IMG/VR virus record: IMGVR_UViG_3300030116_003298
Coordinates: 1 to 31,937 of that record
Reading direction: 5' to 3' (one strand)
Source of the DNA: a virus
DNA length: 31,937 bases
The position numbers were made by a program, and so were the translations under genes. Within the stretch, counting starts at the first letter, position 1, and every line of letters begins with the position of its first letter. Shown piece after piece: positions 6,618 through 15,843 of the stretch. Under the pieces are notes generated by a model. That model was not told where the DNA came from. It did no database searches and worked only from the letters and a program-made list of their open reading frames with translations.

Positions 6618-8759
6618 TTATAAACTAGCATTTTCAATTTTATTTCTATCTAAACTCTGTGCAGTAGTAACATCTCCCGAAACAACATATGCTCTTGCAG
6701 GTTGGTTTTGTTGCCCACCTATTGCTTGTGCTAATTGATTTTCAGAACCTGCTCCTACCACATTAAATTGTGGAACTGAAGGAGCACCACCACCTCCTGT
6801 ATCTGCAGGAGTAGGACTTGAAGATTCATATTTTGTGTTTTTAATTTTTGCTATATTCGCAGCAGTAGTCGCAGCTGCAAGGGCAGCCATAATAGGTGCT
6901 AACACAGGACCGACAACAGGAAGTCCAACTGTAGAATTATATGCCTGCATTACTGATTGTATTCCTGTGACTATTGCAGTAGCTAATTGTATTTGTTTAT
7001 CTCTTTCAAATGCTTTTTTTCTGATACGTTCTTTCTTTTCTTCGTCATCACCTGCTTTAGCTAACTCTGCATCTGTTATAGCAGAACTCAAAGAAGATAG
7101 ACTGTTCATAGCATTAACAATACCACCCATAGCAGCTTCTCTATCTGCTTGTTTTTGTTCTTCTGCTTCTTTGTCTTTTTGTTTTTGTTCTTCCCTGTAA
7201 GTATCGTTTATTTCTGCAAGTTTATTCTTATGTATTTGTTCAAGTAATTCTATTTGTTGGGCATCTCCTTGAGCAGCTAATATTTTTTGTTCAAATGCTT
7301 GTCTTTCTAATTCTAATTCTTTAGCTAATCCATCTTTTAATGTTTCATTTTTTAAATCTTGGATTAATTTTTCTCTAGCTATTACTTCATTTTTAGTTTT
7401 TTCTTCTTTTTCTTTACGTTTATCTGCCCATTTATTTCTTATTTCTTGTAAACTTCTTTCTAAATTATCCTCTGCAATTTCTTTTAGCTTCTTTTTTTCT
7501 TCATCATTTAGACTTTCATTCAATAATAAGTCTTTTAATTCTCTTTTGTGTGCTAATTTTTTTGCACTAATTTCTGATAATTGTGTTTCTGCCCTGTGTT
7601 CTCTTAATTTATCTTCTATTAACCTTTGGGCAGCTAACCTATCGGCAGCTTCTTGTTTTTCTTCGTCTTTACGTCTTTGTGCATTTGCTATTCTTTCTTG
7701 TCTAGCAGCTTCATTATCTGCCTTCGTTTGTTTTTTGAAATTTATTTTTTCAATTTTGATGTTTGCGTGATGGTCTTTGTCTAATTCTAATAATTGGTGG
7801 TATTTATCTTTATGTTGTATAATTTCATCGCGTATACTTAGAGCTAATTCTTGATTCCCTTCCTCATATGCTTTTTGTTTTGCAATTCTTAAATCTTTTA
7901 TAGTTTTTAATTCTGCTTTTGCTTTAAGTTGGTCGCCTTTACGTTCTGCTCGCATTAAACCTAACTTTTGTTTATGTAATTTAAATCCTGTAACACCTTC
8001 TGCTTCCATTAAAGCTATTCGTCTTTTTTGTTTACCTAGGATTCTATCCATATTTTGTTCAATAAATCTTACTGTTTTTTCATAAGACTTATTTAATCTT
8101 TCGTTCATTTCTTCGGCACTTTCCGTTGCTTCTGCAACACCAAACCAAGCCTTCATTAGATTATTAACAGGCTTCCATAACGCAACAACTAAAGCAATTA
8201 AAGCAGTTACACCCATCACTATAACCCCTATTGGGTTTAAAGACATTACTACATTCAAAACTTTTTGAACAACAGTAGAAGCCATAATAGCATTTTTCAA
8301 TTTCTTGAATCCTGCAATCCCTTCTCTTATCCCTTGAATACCTTGTGATATAGCCATCGCAGATTGTACCTTTAAAAGCATACCTTCTACTTGTTCTGAT
8401 TCTACACCGAACATACCCATAGTACCCATCCCTAATTCAAAGGCATCAGAAACACCTTGAAGGGCAGTACCCATATTTTGGTCTATACTTTGCGACATAG
8501 CATCAACTACCAAGTCTGTATCTATCATTACTTTACGATACCTACCTATTTCTACTGCTAAATCTTCAAACTCCTTCGTGTTTTGTTGCCCTGCAGCAGC
8601 CATTTCATATAGCCTATCTTCTAATGTACCTATTGCAGATATTGTTGGCTCAACACCTTCTCCGTGAACTTTCTCAAAACTTCCACCTAACTCATCTAAA
8701 GTTTTTAATGGTTGTTTTGCATTAATTCTTAGGTTAATTGTTTTATCTATTCTTGCCAT
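6618..8759 (-). CDS. Tail tape measure protein
   Basis: This 713-aa protein has long charged helices, a hydrophobic patch at about residues 160-200 (SLNPIGVIVMGVTALIALVV), a very Lys/Glu/Arg-rich coiled-coil centre (residues 220-540), and an Ala-rich hydrophobic segment near 600-650. That is the standard make-up of tape measure proteins, which set tail length and help DNA enter the cell. It points to a long-tailed phage with a short-to-medium tail. A purine-rich site (GGGAGAAG) precedes its ATG and lies inside the small overlapping gene upstream. Confidence 0.85.
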   Translation of the reverse strand: MARIDKTINLRINAKQPLKTLDELGGSFEKVHGEGVEPTISAIGTLEDRLYEMAAAGQQNTKEFEDLAVEIGRYRKVMIDTDLVVDAMSQSIDQNMGTALQGVSDAFELGMGTMGMFGVESEQVEGMLLKVQSAMAISQGIQGIREGIAGFKKLKNAIMASTVVQKVLNVVMSLNPIGVIVMGVTALIALVVALWKPVNNLMKAWFGVAEATESAEEMNERLNKSYEKTVRFIEQNMDRILGKQKRRIALMEAEGVTGFKLHKQKLGLMRAERKGDQLKAKAELKTIKDLRIAKQKAYEEGNQELALSIRDEIIQHKDKYHQLLELDKDHHANIKIEKINFKKQTKADNEAARQERIANAQRRKDEEKQEAADRLAAQRLIEDKLREHRAETQLSEISAKKLAHKRELKDLLLNESLNDEEKKKLKEIAEDNLERSLQEIRNKWADKRKEKEEKTKNEVIAREKLIQDLKNETLKDGLAKELELERQAFEQKILAAQGDAQQIELLEQIHKNKLAEINDTYREEQKQKDKEAEEQKQADREAAMGGIVNAMNSLSSLSSAITDAELAKAGDDEEKKERIRKKAFERDKQIQLATAIVTGIQSVMQAYNSTVGLPVVGPVLAPIMAALAAATTAANIAKIKNTKYESSSPTPADTGGGGAPSVPQFNVVGAGSENQLAQAIGGQQNQPARAYVVSGDVTTAQSLDRNKIENASL

Positions 8760-8895
8760 TCTTCTCCCTTTTTATCTGTTGTTTTTTATCTTTTATTGTT
8801 TTAGGGATTTTGTATAATCCTTTAGCTATATCAATGTTTTTACTTACACCGAAATAGTCTTTTTTATTTAATAATTCTAATATGTTTTCTAGCAT
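8743..8895 (-). CDS. Small 50-aa protein between tail genes
   Basis: A 50-codon frame starts at an ATG that overlaps the stop of the upstream tail gene (TAATG) and ends 17 bases inside the tape measure gene in another frame. It begins MLENILELLNKKDYFGV and ends with a Lys-rich tail. It fills a gap that would otherwise be about 135 bases in a genome with almost no gaps, and start and stop fit the translational coupling seen elsewhere. Function unknown. Confidence 0.6.
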   Translation of the reverse strand: MLENILELLNKKDYFGVSKNIDIAKGLYKIPKTIKDKKQQIKREKNGKNR

Positions 8896-11234
8896 TATGC
8901 TTCTTGATTAATTATTATGTTTGTTGTTTTAAATGATGTTCCCGTAGCATCATAATATGTCACAGGAATACATTGACTTCTAGAAGAACCTGTAGTGTTA
9001 CGAGGAATTGTTATATCTACTCTCCTATTTGTTGTGTATGTAACAGGCAAAGAAAATGTTATAAATTGCGTTTCTTTTGTTGCACCTAATGTAACATAAC
9101 CACCACCACCATCAAACTGTTTTGTAGGATTTGGTGCTTTAACCATACTTATAGGAATAGATAATGTTGAAGCATCACTCCCTACTGTTGGTGGGTAATC
9201 TCCAATTGGTTGTAAATATTGTCTATTCCAATCTGACAATAAAACTAATTGAATTTCTCCTGTTATCAAGTTAGTTTTCATTGATTCTATAAGGTATCTT
9301 TTATCACGCAATAATATAGAATCATCTAAAGTAAGTGTCATTAATTTAGGTAATGGTAAAACACATTTAACAGTAACTTTCCTTGTTTTATCATCATATA
9401 AATTAGTTAAATAATCCCTGTAAAACATAGCAAAAAGTGAATCGGGTATTTCTATACCTTTTAATGATGAAACTTCTAAACCAAAGTTTTGTGTTACATC
9501 CATAGTATTAAATACTTGGTCTTGACCAAAAGGCATATACTGTTGTATGTGTTGAGCAGAAGTACCATCGTGTAAATAAAAACTTACATTAGTATTTCTT
9601 AATTCATCCATAAATAATTTTACAGGTTTTGGTACATAACTTTTACCATCAACTGCTTTATCTATCGCATAACTTACTTGAAGATTTGAATTACTACTAC
9701 TGAATTTCGTAAATTGCATATTTTCAAAAGGTAATTTGACATTAAATTTTCCTCCATCATAATTGTAAGCATCTTTTAAATTACCATATTGAAATCCTGT
9801 TCTATCTAAAAATTCTGCATTTAAAAATGCTTTAGATTTTTGATACTCAAATGAAATTTCTTTATATAATTTAGGTCTATCTACTTTTATACTTTCCGTA
9901 TCAGTATGTTCTGTTATATTTACTTCTCCTCCGTGAGCATACCAATCCATTAATGGCTCAATAACGTATGTTAAATCATTGCTAGTGGGGTATAAAGTAA
10001 GATTAAACATTTTCAGTATTCCCGAAAACCAATCTGCTACTGTAATATCGGGTGCTATTGTAGTCAAATCTAAATTTGTTGTTGCAGTACTACTAGCAGT
10101 TGCAGATGTACTAAATGTTGTAGGTAAATTTACAAAAGTTATATTTCCTCCTCCTAAATCTAATTCATTAACTGCCGTTATTGTGTGGTATACTGTTCCT
10201 GTGATTGTTGTAGTTGCAGATAAATTATAACACCTTACTTGAAAAGTATAAGTATCATTCAATGATGGTAGGTTAGCAAGATTATCGACTATTGTATGTG
10301 TTGCCGAGGTTGCACTACCACTATCTATTGATTGTATTTTAGCACCATTTTTAAAAACATCTAAAAAATAATTACAAGCAGGACTAGTGTTTATAAGAAC
10401 TTGTATTTTATGTGTTGAACTATTACCACCAAAATCCCCTTGTACTGTATCAAAAGTTAGGTTTATTTCGTTTACCCCTATCATAGAATTAGCCGTTCCC
10501 GAATCGTCAAATAAAAGATTTACAGGTTCACTTGTTATGAAAAATGATTCTTGTGATTTCCATAATGTCCAAGATTTTTTCATATAATCACTATCAAAAA
10601 AATTACTATTAAAAGTAAGACCATATTTGTTTTTAATTCTTTCTATTATTTTAGAATCTCTAATAGCAGGAAATAAACCTGCGTATGGTATAGCATTTCC
10701 CGATTGTGATATATCTGTTGAAGCACCATCCCCTGCAGTCCAAACTGTATCTGAACTTATTAAAGGAAATCTTATATCCATATCAGAAGAATCTGTTATT
10801 GTGTTTTTTACATTAGTGCCTGTATATGCAAAATTGACATCTTCCCAATTTAAGTCGCCTAATTTATCTACCCCAAACTTATCTTTAAGAGTAACTACAT
10901 CTCCATAAAAAGTAATTTTGTAAGATTCTGCTTGATTTTGTATTATTTCTGAACCTTCAAGCTGCACTTTACCCTTGCGAAATGGTACGTGATTAATTTC
11001 AATCCTCGCTTCTGCCCTTTCTTTAGCCACAAAAGTACCATCAACATCATTATTGTAAAAGAAATCAAATATACGATTATTATTATCGGAACAAGGTATA
11101 GTGAATGTTTGAGAAAAATCAGTATAGACTTTAGATATGTCTTGAATATTTTGTATGCTTGAAGTAATTTCAATTTTTTCATCTCCATATAAATCTACTT
11201 TTTGGTCATTTATGTATAACTGAACTGTTCTCAT
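8895..11234 (-). CDS. Large tail structural protein (distal tail or hub-like)
   Basis: This 779-aa protein starts MRTVQLYINDQKVDLYGDEK and continues with a short-strand pattern (SKVYTDFSQTFTIPCSDNNN) typical of a large tail protein encoded beside the tape measure in Bacteroidetes phages. The middle, around residues 255-370, is Thr/Ser-rich and Ig-like. The last 90 residues, after a Gly-rich linker (QFDGGGGYVTLG), look like a separate beta-sandwich module. It probably belongs to the distal tail or baseplate. The start overlaps the previous stop as TAATG. Exact role inferred. Confidence 0.65.
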   Translation of the reverse strand: MRTVQLYINDQKVDLYGDEKIEITSSIQNIQDISKVYTDFSQTFTIPCSDNNNRIFDFFYNNDVDGTFVAKERAEARIEINHVPFRKGKVQLEGSEIIQNQAESYKITFYGDVVTLKDKFGVDKLGDLNWEDVNFAYTGTNVKNTITDSSDMDIRFPLISSDTVWTAGDGASTDISQSGNAIPYAGLFPAIRDSKIIERIKNKYGLTFNSNFFDSDYMKKSWTLWKSQESFFITSEPVNLLFDDSGTANSMIGVNEINLTFDTVQGDFGGNSSTHKIQVLINTSPACNYFLDVFKNGAKIQSIDSGSATSATHTIVDNLANLPSLNDTYTFQVRCYNLSATTTITGTVYHTITAVNELDLGGGNITFVNLPTTFSTSATASSTATTNLDLTTIAPDITVADWFSGILKMFNLTLYPTSNDLTYVIEPLMDWYAHGGEVNITEHTDTESIKVDRPKLYKEISFEYQKSKAFLNAEFLDRTGFQYGNLKDAYNYDGGKFNVKLPFENMQFTKFSSSNSNLQVSYAIDKAVDGKSYVPKPVKLFMDELRNTNVSFYLHDGTSAQHIQQYMPFGQDQVFNTMDVTQNFGLEVSSLKGIEIPDSLFAMFYRDYLTNLYDDKTRKVTVKCVLPLPKLMTLTLDDSILLRDKRYLIESMKTNLITGEIQLVLLSDWNRQYLQPIGDYPPTVGSDASTLSIPISMVKAPNPTKQFDGGGGYVTLGATKETQFITFSLPVTYTTNRRVDITIPRNTTGSSRSQCIPVTYYDATGTSFKTTNIIINQEA

Positions 11235-12289
11235 TATTGAATATTATTTATAAGTGGATTAGCATAATTAAAACTCATTTCATAATTAATCATTCTGTCG
11301 TTTATGCTTGTTTTCAATTCTAATTGTGTGTTACTAGGAACAACAGGTCTGTTATCTAACCTAATTGTTTCACTTAAAAGAATCTGTTGCATAACATCAC
11401 TATATCCTTCTCTTACCCAACCTGTGTTTACAGTAATATTTTCTTGACCATTGATATTAAACTCTTGTGTAATATTATTTGTTGTTTGAAATGTTGTTGG
11501 GTTAGAAGGCATCATTTTATACATACTCCTTGTCGCTTGTGTTTTGCTTTTTGATACCTTAAAGAATATTATTGTTTGCCATACTCCATATTTATTTACA
11601 AAATCGCAAATAACAGGAGTGTATTTTGGTTCGCAAACCTCTGTAAATGTGAATGTTTTTTGAAGCACACTATCTTTGTAAATCTTCAATCTTGAACCAT
11701 TACCTTTATGCGTTGGTGGTATATACGGAATATGACCATTCTCTGTTCCGTTCATATCTATATTTACATCTGCAGTTGTTCCGTCTAAACATTCATATAC
11801 TGCATCCCAATCATCACCTCCTCCGTGTTCTTCTTGAAAATAAAACAACGCACCATAGTTTTGGTCTTTTAGCATATAGTATTCTCCTTCATCTAGCATT
11901 ATATTTGCATCTAATACAGGATTTGCACCATCTGAAAAATACCCATATCCATTATAACCAATAAAATACAATGTCTGTGTTGTTACTCCTGCTCTTTTAA
12001 CTATTGCTTTACAATAAACATAGTTTGAAGCTGCCGTAGCAGTTTCCCCTGTAACGGGAGTAAAAGAAGAATGAGAAATATACCCTTTTAAGTATGGTGC
12101 AATATCAAAAAACACAGTAAGCATAGATGCCGAAGGTGCAGGTTTTGATAAATTATAAGTTGCACTTGCAGGCTCACTACCACCTTCTTGATGTATATAT
12201 AATTCTACTGATATTGTTTGTCCTGCACTAAGTGCTGCTTGAGAAAGCATATACGGACTTCGTGTATTTATTTTTGTATAAGATGCCAT
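11234..12289 (-). CDS. Tail structural protein, beta-rich
   Basis: This 351-aa protein has the Ser, Thr, Tyr and Asn content of an all-beta virion protein. It begins MASYTKINTRSPYMLSQAAL, with later segments IAPYLKGYISHSS and EVCEPKYTPVICDFVNKYG. Proteins of this style lie next to the large tail protein in Bacteroidetes phages. It is coupled to that gene by a TAATG overlap, so the two products probably act together at the tail tip. I do not recognise a characterised domain. Confidence 0.6.
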   Translation of the reverse strand: MASYTKINTRSPYMLSQAALSAGQTISVELYIHQEGGSEPASATYNLSKPAPSASMLTVFFDIAPYLKGYISHSSFTPVTGETATAASNYVYCKAIVKRAGVTTQTLYFIGYNGYGYFSDGANPVLDANIMLDEGEYYMLKDQNYGALFYFQEEHGGGDDWDAVYECLDGTTADVNIDMNGTENGHIPYIPPTHKGNGSRLKIYKDSVLQKTFTFTEVCEPKYTPVICDFVNKYGVWQTIIFFKVSKSKTQATRSMYKMMPSNPTTFQTTNNITQEFNINGQENITVNTGWVREGYSDVMQQILLSETIRLDNRPVVPSNTQLELKTSINDRMINYEMSFNYANPLINNIQ

Positions 12290-12290
12290 A

Positions 12291-12824
12291 TTAAAATTTT
12301 ATTTCGTTTAACCATTTTTCCATATCTAAGCCATATTTAGCAATAATAGAATCGGGTAGTTTTCTAAATTCTTTTTGAAATGGTTTAGTAAAAAAAAGTG
12401 TTGGTTTTAATCCTCTATAATAGATGTTTTTAGCTACTACCCAACCCATAGCATCATAATCTGTTTTCCCATTCTTAAATGTTAATCCCTTTTGTCTAGC
12501 AAACAGGCTCATTTTTTTAGCAAAACTCCTCATTGTTCCTCTACTACTTCCTGTACCAAATCTGTATTTTGAACGAGGTGCTTGTTGCCCTCTGATTTTA
12601 GCATTAGGCGAAACCTTACTTGGATTTTTACCTTTTACACCCTCATCAACAAACCTACCATAATCTTCCATTAAGAATGTTAGTTCCATAGAATTGTCTG
12701 ATACTTTTACTTTAGATTTTAAAGACTTAGCTAAATTACTTCTACCTAATTTCTGTTTACTTTGTCTTATTACAGACTTAGCAAATCTTGATAATTCTTT
12801 CTGTATTTCTTTAGTGTCTTTCAT
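12291..12824 (-). CDS. Neck or tail-completion protein, HK97 gp10-like
   Basis: This 177-aa, very basic protein has the gp10-like layout: an N-terminal helix (IQKELSRFAKSVIRQSKQKL), a strand pair ending in EDYGRFVDEGVKG, a Gly/Ser/Arg-rich loop, and a C-terminal amphipathic helix with FFTKPFQKEFRKL. HK97 gp10-like proteins act in joining tail to head. The phrase FVDEGVKGKN is the typical mark of this family. It lies between a small unknown gene and tail genes. Fairly confident. Confidence 0.7.
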   Translation of the reverse strand: MKDTKEIQKELSRFAKSVIRQSKQKLGRSNLAKSLKSKVKVSDNSMELTFLMEDYGRFVDEGVKGKNPSKVSPNAKIRGQQAPRSKYRFGTGSSRGTMRSFAKKMSLFARQKGLTFKNGKTDYDAMGWVVAKNIYYRGLKPTLFFTKPFQKEFRKLPDSIIAKYGLDMEKWLNEIKF

Positions 12825-12830
12825 ACTTAA

Positions 12831-13118
12831 TTATTGTCCTGCGAATTTATGCACAGGATTTGTTGGTGTTACTATATTGTCAAATTCTATTTCTTGCGAA
12901 CTCATAACATCAACAAAATAACCATCTTCATAAGTTGGTTCTGTTAATACTCTATCTTGTTCGTCATACGTTCCTTCCGTTAATTCTATTTTACCAATAA
13001 AGACTACTGCTTGAATATGCCCTGCGTAATCTAATTTAGAATTTAACAAAACTCCCTTACTCATCAAATCTAAAATTGCTTTTTGATAATCTTCGTATTT
13101 TAACTTATATACTATCAT
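12831..13118 (-). CDS. Small virion-region protein, function unknown
   Basis: This 95-aa protein has an N-terminal helix (YEDYQKAILDLMSKGVL) followed by strands. It is coupled by an ATGA overlap to the adhesin-like gene upstream and followed closely by the gp10-like gene. Small proteins at this place in Bacteroidetes phages are conserved without known function. A neck or tail-completion role is only positional inference. Confidence 0.55.
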   Translation of the reverse strand: MIVYKLKYEDYQKAILDLMSKGVLLNSKLDYAGHIQAVVFIGKIELTEGTYDEQDRVLTEPTYEDGYFVDVMSSQEIEFDNIVTPTNPVHKFAGQ

Positions 13119-14986
13119 ACTGTTCGTGTTACTTTTTTAATTCTACCTGTACTCATTGTGTATGTGCTTGGGTTACTTATTACATTAGTTGAATCATCCT
13201 CAAATGTTTCTGTTACTGTGGATGTTCCCGATAATCCTGTTACAGATAATACATCTGCGTTTCTTGTAGCTTGTGCTGCTCCTGTAACAATATATGAACT
13301 CGGTGTTGATGCTTCTTCTAATTGAATACCCCATATGTAAACATCATTTGCATCGTCACCATCTGCTGCTCTATTTATTATCCTGCAATTTGTTGATGTT
13401 TCTCCACCTGTATTTACAACACTATACCTTACCCAATCTGCAGTTAATGTAACTGAATTACCTCCACTTCCTGCTTCTATTGAAACCTTTTCTCCTGCCG
13501 TTCCTTTCATCCATACAGAAAGAACGTGTGTGTTTGATGTTGTTACTGTGCTATTTCTAAATACTCTAGCAGAATTTACACCACCTAAAGCTAATTTTTC
13601 TGCCGTTGTTGTTCCGTCGGGTGCGACTGCATCATTTGCCGTAACAGTAGAACTATTCTTTTTCCACCAAGCATTATCAAATTCCTGTGAGTAAAGTAAT
13701 AGATTTGTTGATTGTGTTTCTACCAAAACAGATGGACAAGTGACACCATCATAATCTAATCTAGGTACATTTGCTGCAACTGATTCAAGCAAATTACTAC
13801 TGTTGGTTCTATATGCAGTCGTGTTTCTTACTACATCCAAATCAAATCCACCATCAAATGGCTTCATAGCAATTAGCTTTCCTGTTCCGTAGGCAGTTGG
13901 TTGGATTTTTCCCCAAGGTGCAGTAGTAAATATATCAGATGTATCTATACAGGATGGAGATTCAAATGCTCCTCCGTGAGAAACTGCTTTTCCTTTATAC
14001 ATATCTGTAAATACTGTTACAGGATTCTGAACCACTAAAGCAAGAGTATTACTTGCTAGACTTTTAGATGTTGGTGTTAGATTTGCTCCTGTTTCATCCT
14101 TCAAAGTAACGGCAGTTGTTTTTGCACTTACAAATGTTCCTGCACTTGCACCATTGAAATTCATTGTGCTATCTGTTATTACACCATCTGTTGTTCCCGA
14201 AACTACTGCAAGAGAATAACTACCATCTGTATTTCTAACTGTTCCATCGGGAGCAGTTGCAGTTCCATTTACTGCTGCAGGTAAACTATGAGTTCCTACT
14301 GTTGCGCCTGCACTATTACGAACTGTTATTTCTACGTCACTAAGAGCTAATGTTCCTTGTGCTAATACACTTGCCGTATAACTATCATCAGAATTACTTA
14401 CTGTCGCATTTGTAATTGCCTGTGTAAGAGAACCTCCCGAAACTATTGTTCCACTATATAATGTTGTTCCTGCAGAATTAGTAATATCATAGGACGAACT
14501 TTCGCATACACTTGGAGATATAGTACCACAAATTGTCATTTCATTTATGACTTCTACATCAAAAGTAGCTACCCATCCTGCAAAATAGTTTTCAAATCTT
14601 TCAGTAAATGCTTCAAGAGTTGGTTGTGAGCCATCTGCTAACGCAAAATTGTTATCCCGTAAAGTTCCCCTCCTCATTAGTTCTAGCAATCTACTTGCAA
14701 CTGCAAATTGTGTATTCAACACGTCTTGCTCATTGTCATTACCTTTAAATTCATCCGTTGTTGCATCTTTGGATTTATCTACTATATCCATACAAAATAC
14801 TGAAACATTAAAAATGTATGTATTGTCTGTAATAGTTGTATTGTTTACTTGAATATGAGAGTATGGCATTATGGTTTGTTTAGCCAAATCTATCTCCCAT
14901 ATACTACCCTCGGTTACTGAATTACAATACGGGTCTTGTAGTAATTGTGTCTTTATTGTGTCAAGTAAATTGTAGTATGTTATCAT
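13115..14986 (-). CDS. Neck/tail-terminator-like domain fused to adhesin and fibre modules
   Basis: This 623-aa protein appears modular. Residues 1-150 look like a globular neck or tail-terminator domain (MITYYNLLDTIKTQLLQDPY, then TERFENYFAGWVATFDVEV). Residues 150-330 are repeated Thr/Ser-rich strands, with NSDDSYTASV and NTDGSYSLAV as matching repeat cores and SAGTTLY and SAGATVG as another pair. Residues about 330-600 resemble phage fibre or head-spike carbohydrate-recognition modules (RLDYDGVTCPSVLVETQSTN, LLLYSQEFDNAWWKK, APDGTTTAEKL). The outer part likely contacts host or environmental glycans. Starts in an ATGA overlap with the preceding gene. Domain assignments are by eye. Confidence 0.65.
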   Translation of the reverse strand: MITYYNLLDTIKTQLLQDPYCNSVTEGSIWEIDLAKQTIMPYSHIQVNNTTITDNTYIFNVSVFCMDIVDKSKDATTDEFKGNDNEQDVLNTQFAVASRLLELMRRGTLRDNNFALADGSQPTLEAFTERFENYFAGWVATFDVEVINEMTICGTISPSVCESSSYDITNSAGTTLYSGTIVSGGSLTQAITNATVSNSDDSYTASVLAQGTLALSDVEITVRNSAGATVGTHSLPAAVNGTATAPDGTVRNTDGSYSLAVVSGTTDGVITDSTMNFNGASAGTFVSAKTTAVTLKDETGANLTPTSKSLASNTLALVVQNPVTVFTDMYKGKAVSHGGAFESPSCIDTSDIFTTAPWGKIQPTAYGTGKLIAMKPFDGGFDLDVVRNTTAYRTNSSNLLESVAANVPRLDYDGVTCPSVLVETQSTNLLLYSQEFDNAWWKKNSSTVTANDAVAPDGTTTAEKLALGGVNSARVFRNSTVTTSNTHVLSVWMKGTAGEKVSIEAGSGGNSVTLTADWVRYSVVNTGGETSTNCRIINRAADGDDANDVYIWGIQLEEASTPSSYIVTGAAQATRNADVLSVTGLSGTSTVTETFEDDSTNVISNPSTYTMSTGRIKKVTRTV

Positions 14987-15243
14987 TTCTTATATGCTTT
15001 TTTTATTAAATCTGATTCTAATTCGTTTTTTTCTTTTTCAAAACTCAAGTATGTTAAGCAAGTGTGCACATTTAGTTTACTGACTTCGTCAAACCTTCTA
15101 ATATCACCTTTAGCAAGGGTGTAGAAACTTCCGTAAAAACCCCATTTTCTGTTAAAGTTGGATACTTTGTCGAAATCACCTGTATCGCTTCCTCCCGAGT
15201 AGAGCTTTGGATATCGTTCTTTAAGTCGTTTGCTAAATTCCAA
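14983..15243 (-). CDS. Tail assembly chaperone-like C-terminal part (likely made by -1 frameshift)
   Basis: This 86-codon frame overlaps the 3' end of the gene at 15728-15072 by 172 bases. It has no ATG at its head; the first possible start is TTG at 15243, at the 3' edge of a nine-T run. Its core (KWGFYGSFYTLAKGDIRRFD, then CLTYLSFEKEKNEL) is the type of sequence found in a conserved small protein of Bacteroidetes phages near the tail genes. The layout matches G/GT tail assembly chaperone pairs. It is most simply made as the C-terminal part of a 248-aa fusion. Independent TTG initiation is the alternative. Ends in an ATGA overlap with the next gene. Confidence 0.65.
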   Translation of the reverse strand: MEFSKRLKERYPKLYSGGSDTGDFDKVSNFNRKWGFYGSFYTLAKGDIRRFDEVSKLNVHTCLTYLSFEKEKNELESDLIKKAYKK

Positions 15244-15728
15244 AAAAAAACCATTGAACCTAATGCTATACCTAAAGGCATAAACTTCATCAAGTCGCTA
15301 AAATCTTTTGTTCCTGTGTATGGGTAAATATCGTATTTATCTCCTACCTTATTTGTAATAGGTCTAAATAATATAGCCATAGTCTTATGCATTTCTTCTA
15401 TTTTACCCACATAGGAAGTTAAATCTGCGAACTCTCCCGATGTAATATTTTCAAAGTCGGGTATAAATCCGAACTCTTGGCTTTTAATTTTAAATCTATG
15501 TTTAAATTCTACTTCTCCACTCAACAACTCTCTTATATCTTCGGCTACTTCTTTAACGTCTTTATGTGTTATAAGTGCAACCTCGGCAAAAGAGATACCA
15601 CAAAAAATCTCTACTGTTCTTTGGTCTAGAAAAACACCCTCAATGTCTTTAGTAAGTAAATCAAACATTTGGTATTGCCCTAAAGAAATGTCGTTTAAAT
15701 CTGTTGGTACTTTGATTTTTGCTTTCAT
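15072..15728 (-). CDS. Tail assembly chaperone-like protein (zero-frame product)
   Basis: This 218-aa protein starts KAKIKVPTDLNDISLGQYQM after Met. That opening, with a conserved ISLGQYQ, is seen in a family encoded near the terminase or tail genes of Bacteroidetes phages. It is mixed helix and strand with no signal peptide. Residues 157-163 (GSMVFFW) span the nine-T slippery run, where a -1 shift would replace its last 56 residues by the 86-residue second frame. It is the first gene after the terminator behind the terminase. The chaperone role is inferred from the overlap arrangement and from position before tail genes. Confidence 0.65.
   Translation of the reverse strand: MKAKIKVPTDLNDISLGQYQMFDLLTKDIEGVFLDQRTVEIFCGISFAEVALITHKDVKEVAEDIRELLSGEVEFKHRFKIKSQEFGFIPDFENITSGEFADLTSYVGKIEEMHKTMAILFRPITNKVGDKYDIYPYTGTKDFSDLMKFMPLGIALGSMVFFWNLANDLKNDIQSSTREEAIQVISTKYPTLTENGVFTEVSTPLLKVILEGLTKSVN
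15241..15251 (-). promoter_or_regulatory. Candidate -1 ribosomal frameshift site (nine-T run)
   Basis: On the minus strand the zero frame reads GTT TTT TTT TGG. The T-TTT-TTT heptamer allows both tRNAs to re-pair after a one-base backward slip, and reading continues TTG GAA TTT into the 86-codon frame. The shift joins Phe162 of the 218-aa protein to that frame, giving 248 aa. Confidence 0.6.
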
Positions 15729-15804
15729 ATATCTAAATAACTATTTTTTGTTGTTTTTGTAACAAACGATTATTATATTTGGTGCGTTAAATTATTTATT
15801 CGTT

Positions 15805-15842
15805 AAAAAGCATCTGTGGTTTGGGAGAGTGGCAGGTGCTTT
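15805..15842 (-). terminator. Terminator after the large terminase gene
   Basis: On the minus strand AAAGCA-C-CTG pairs with CAG-A-TGCTTT around a loop of about 16 bases and is followed by a T run. The hairpin overlaps the terminase stop region. The long loop and internal mismatch make it weaker than the others. The remaining 75 bases to the next gene are AT-rich with no clear promoter. Confidence 0.6.
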
Positions 15843-15843
15843 T

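Noticed and set aside
10943-11188. Minus-strand 81-codon frame within the large tail gene
   Set aside because: It lies fully inside the 779-aa gene in another frame and looks like a Leu/Lys-rich by-product of AT-rich coding.
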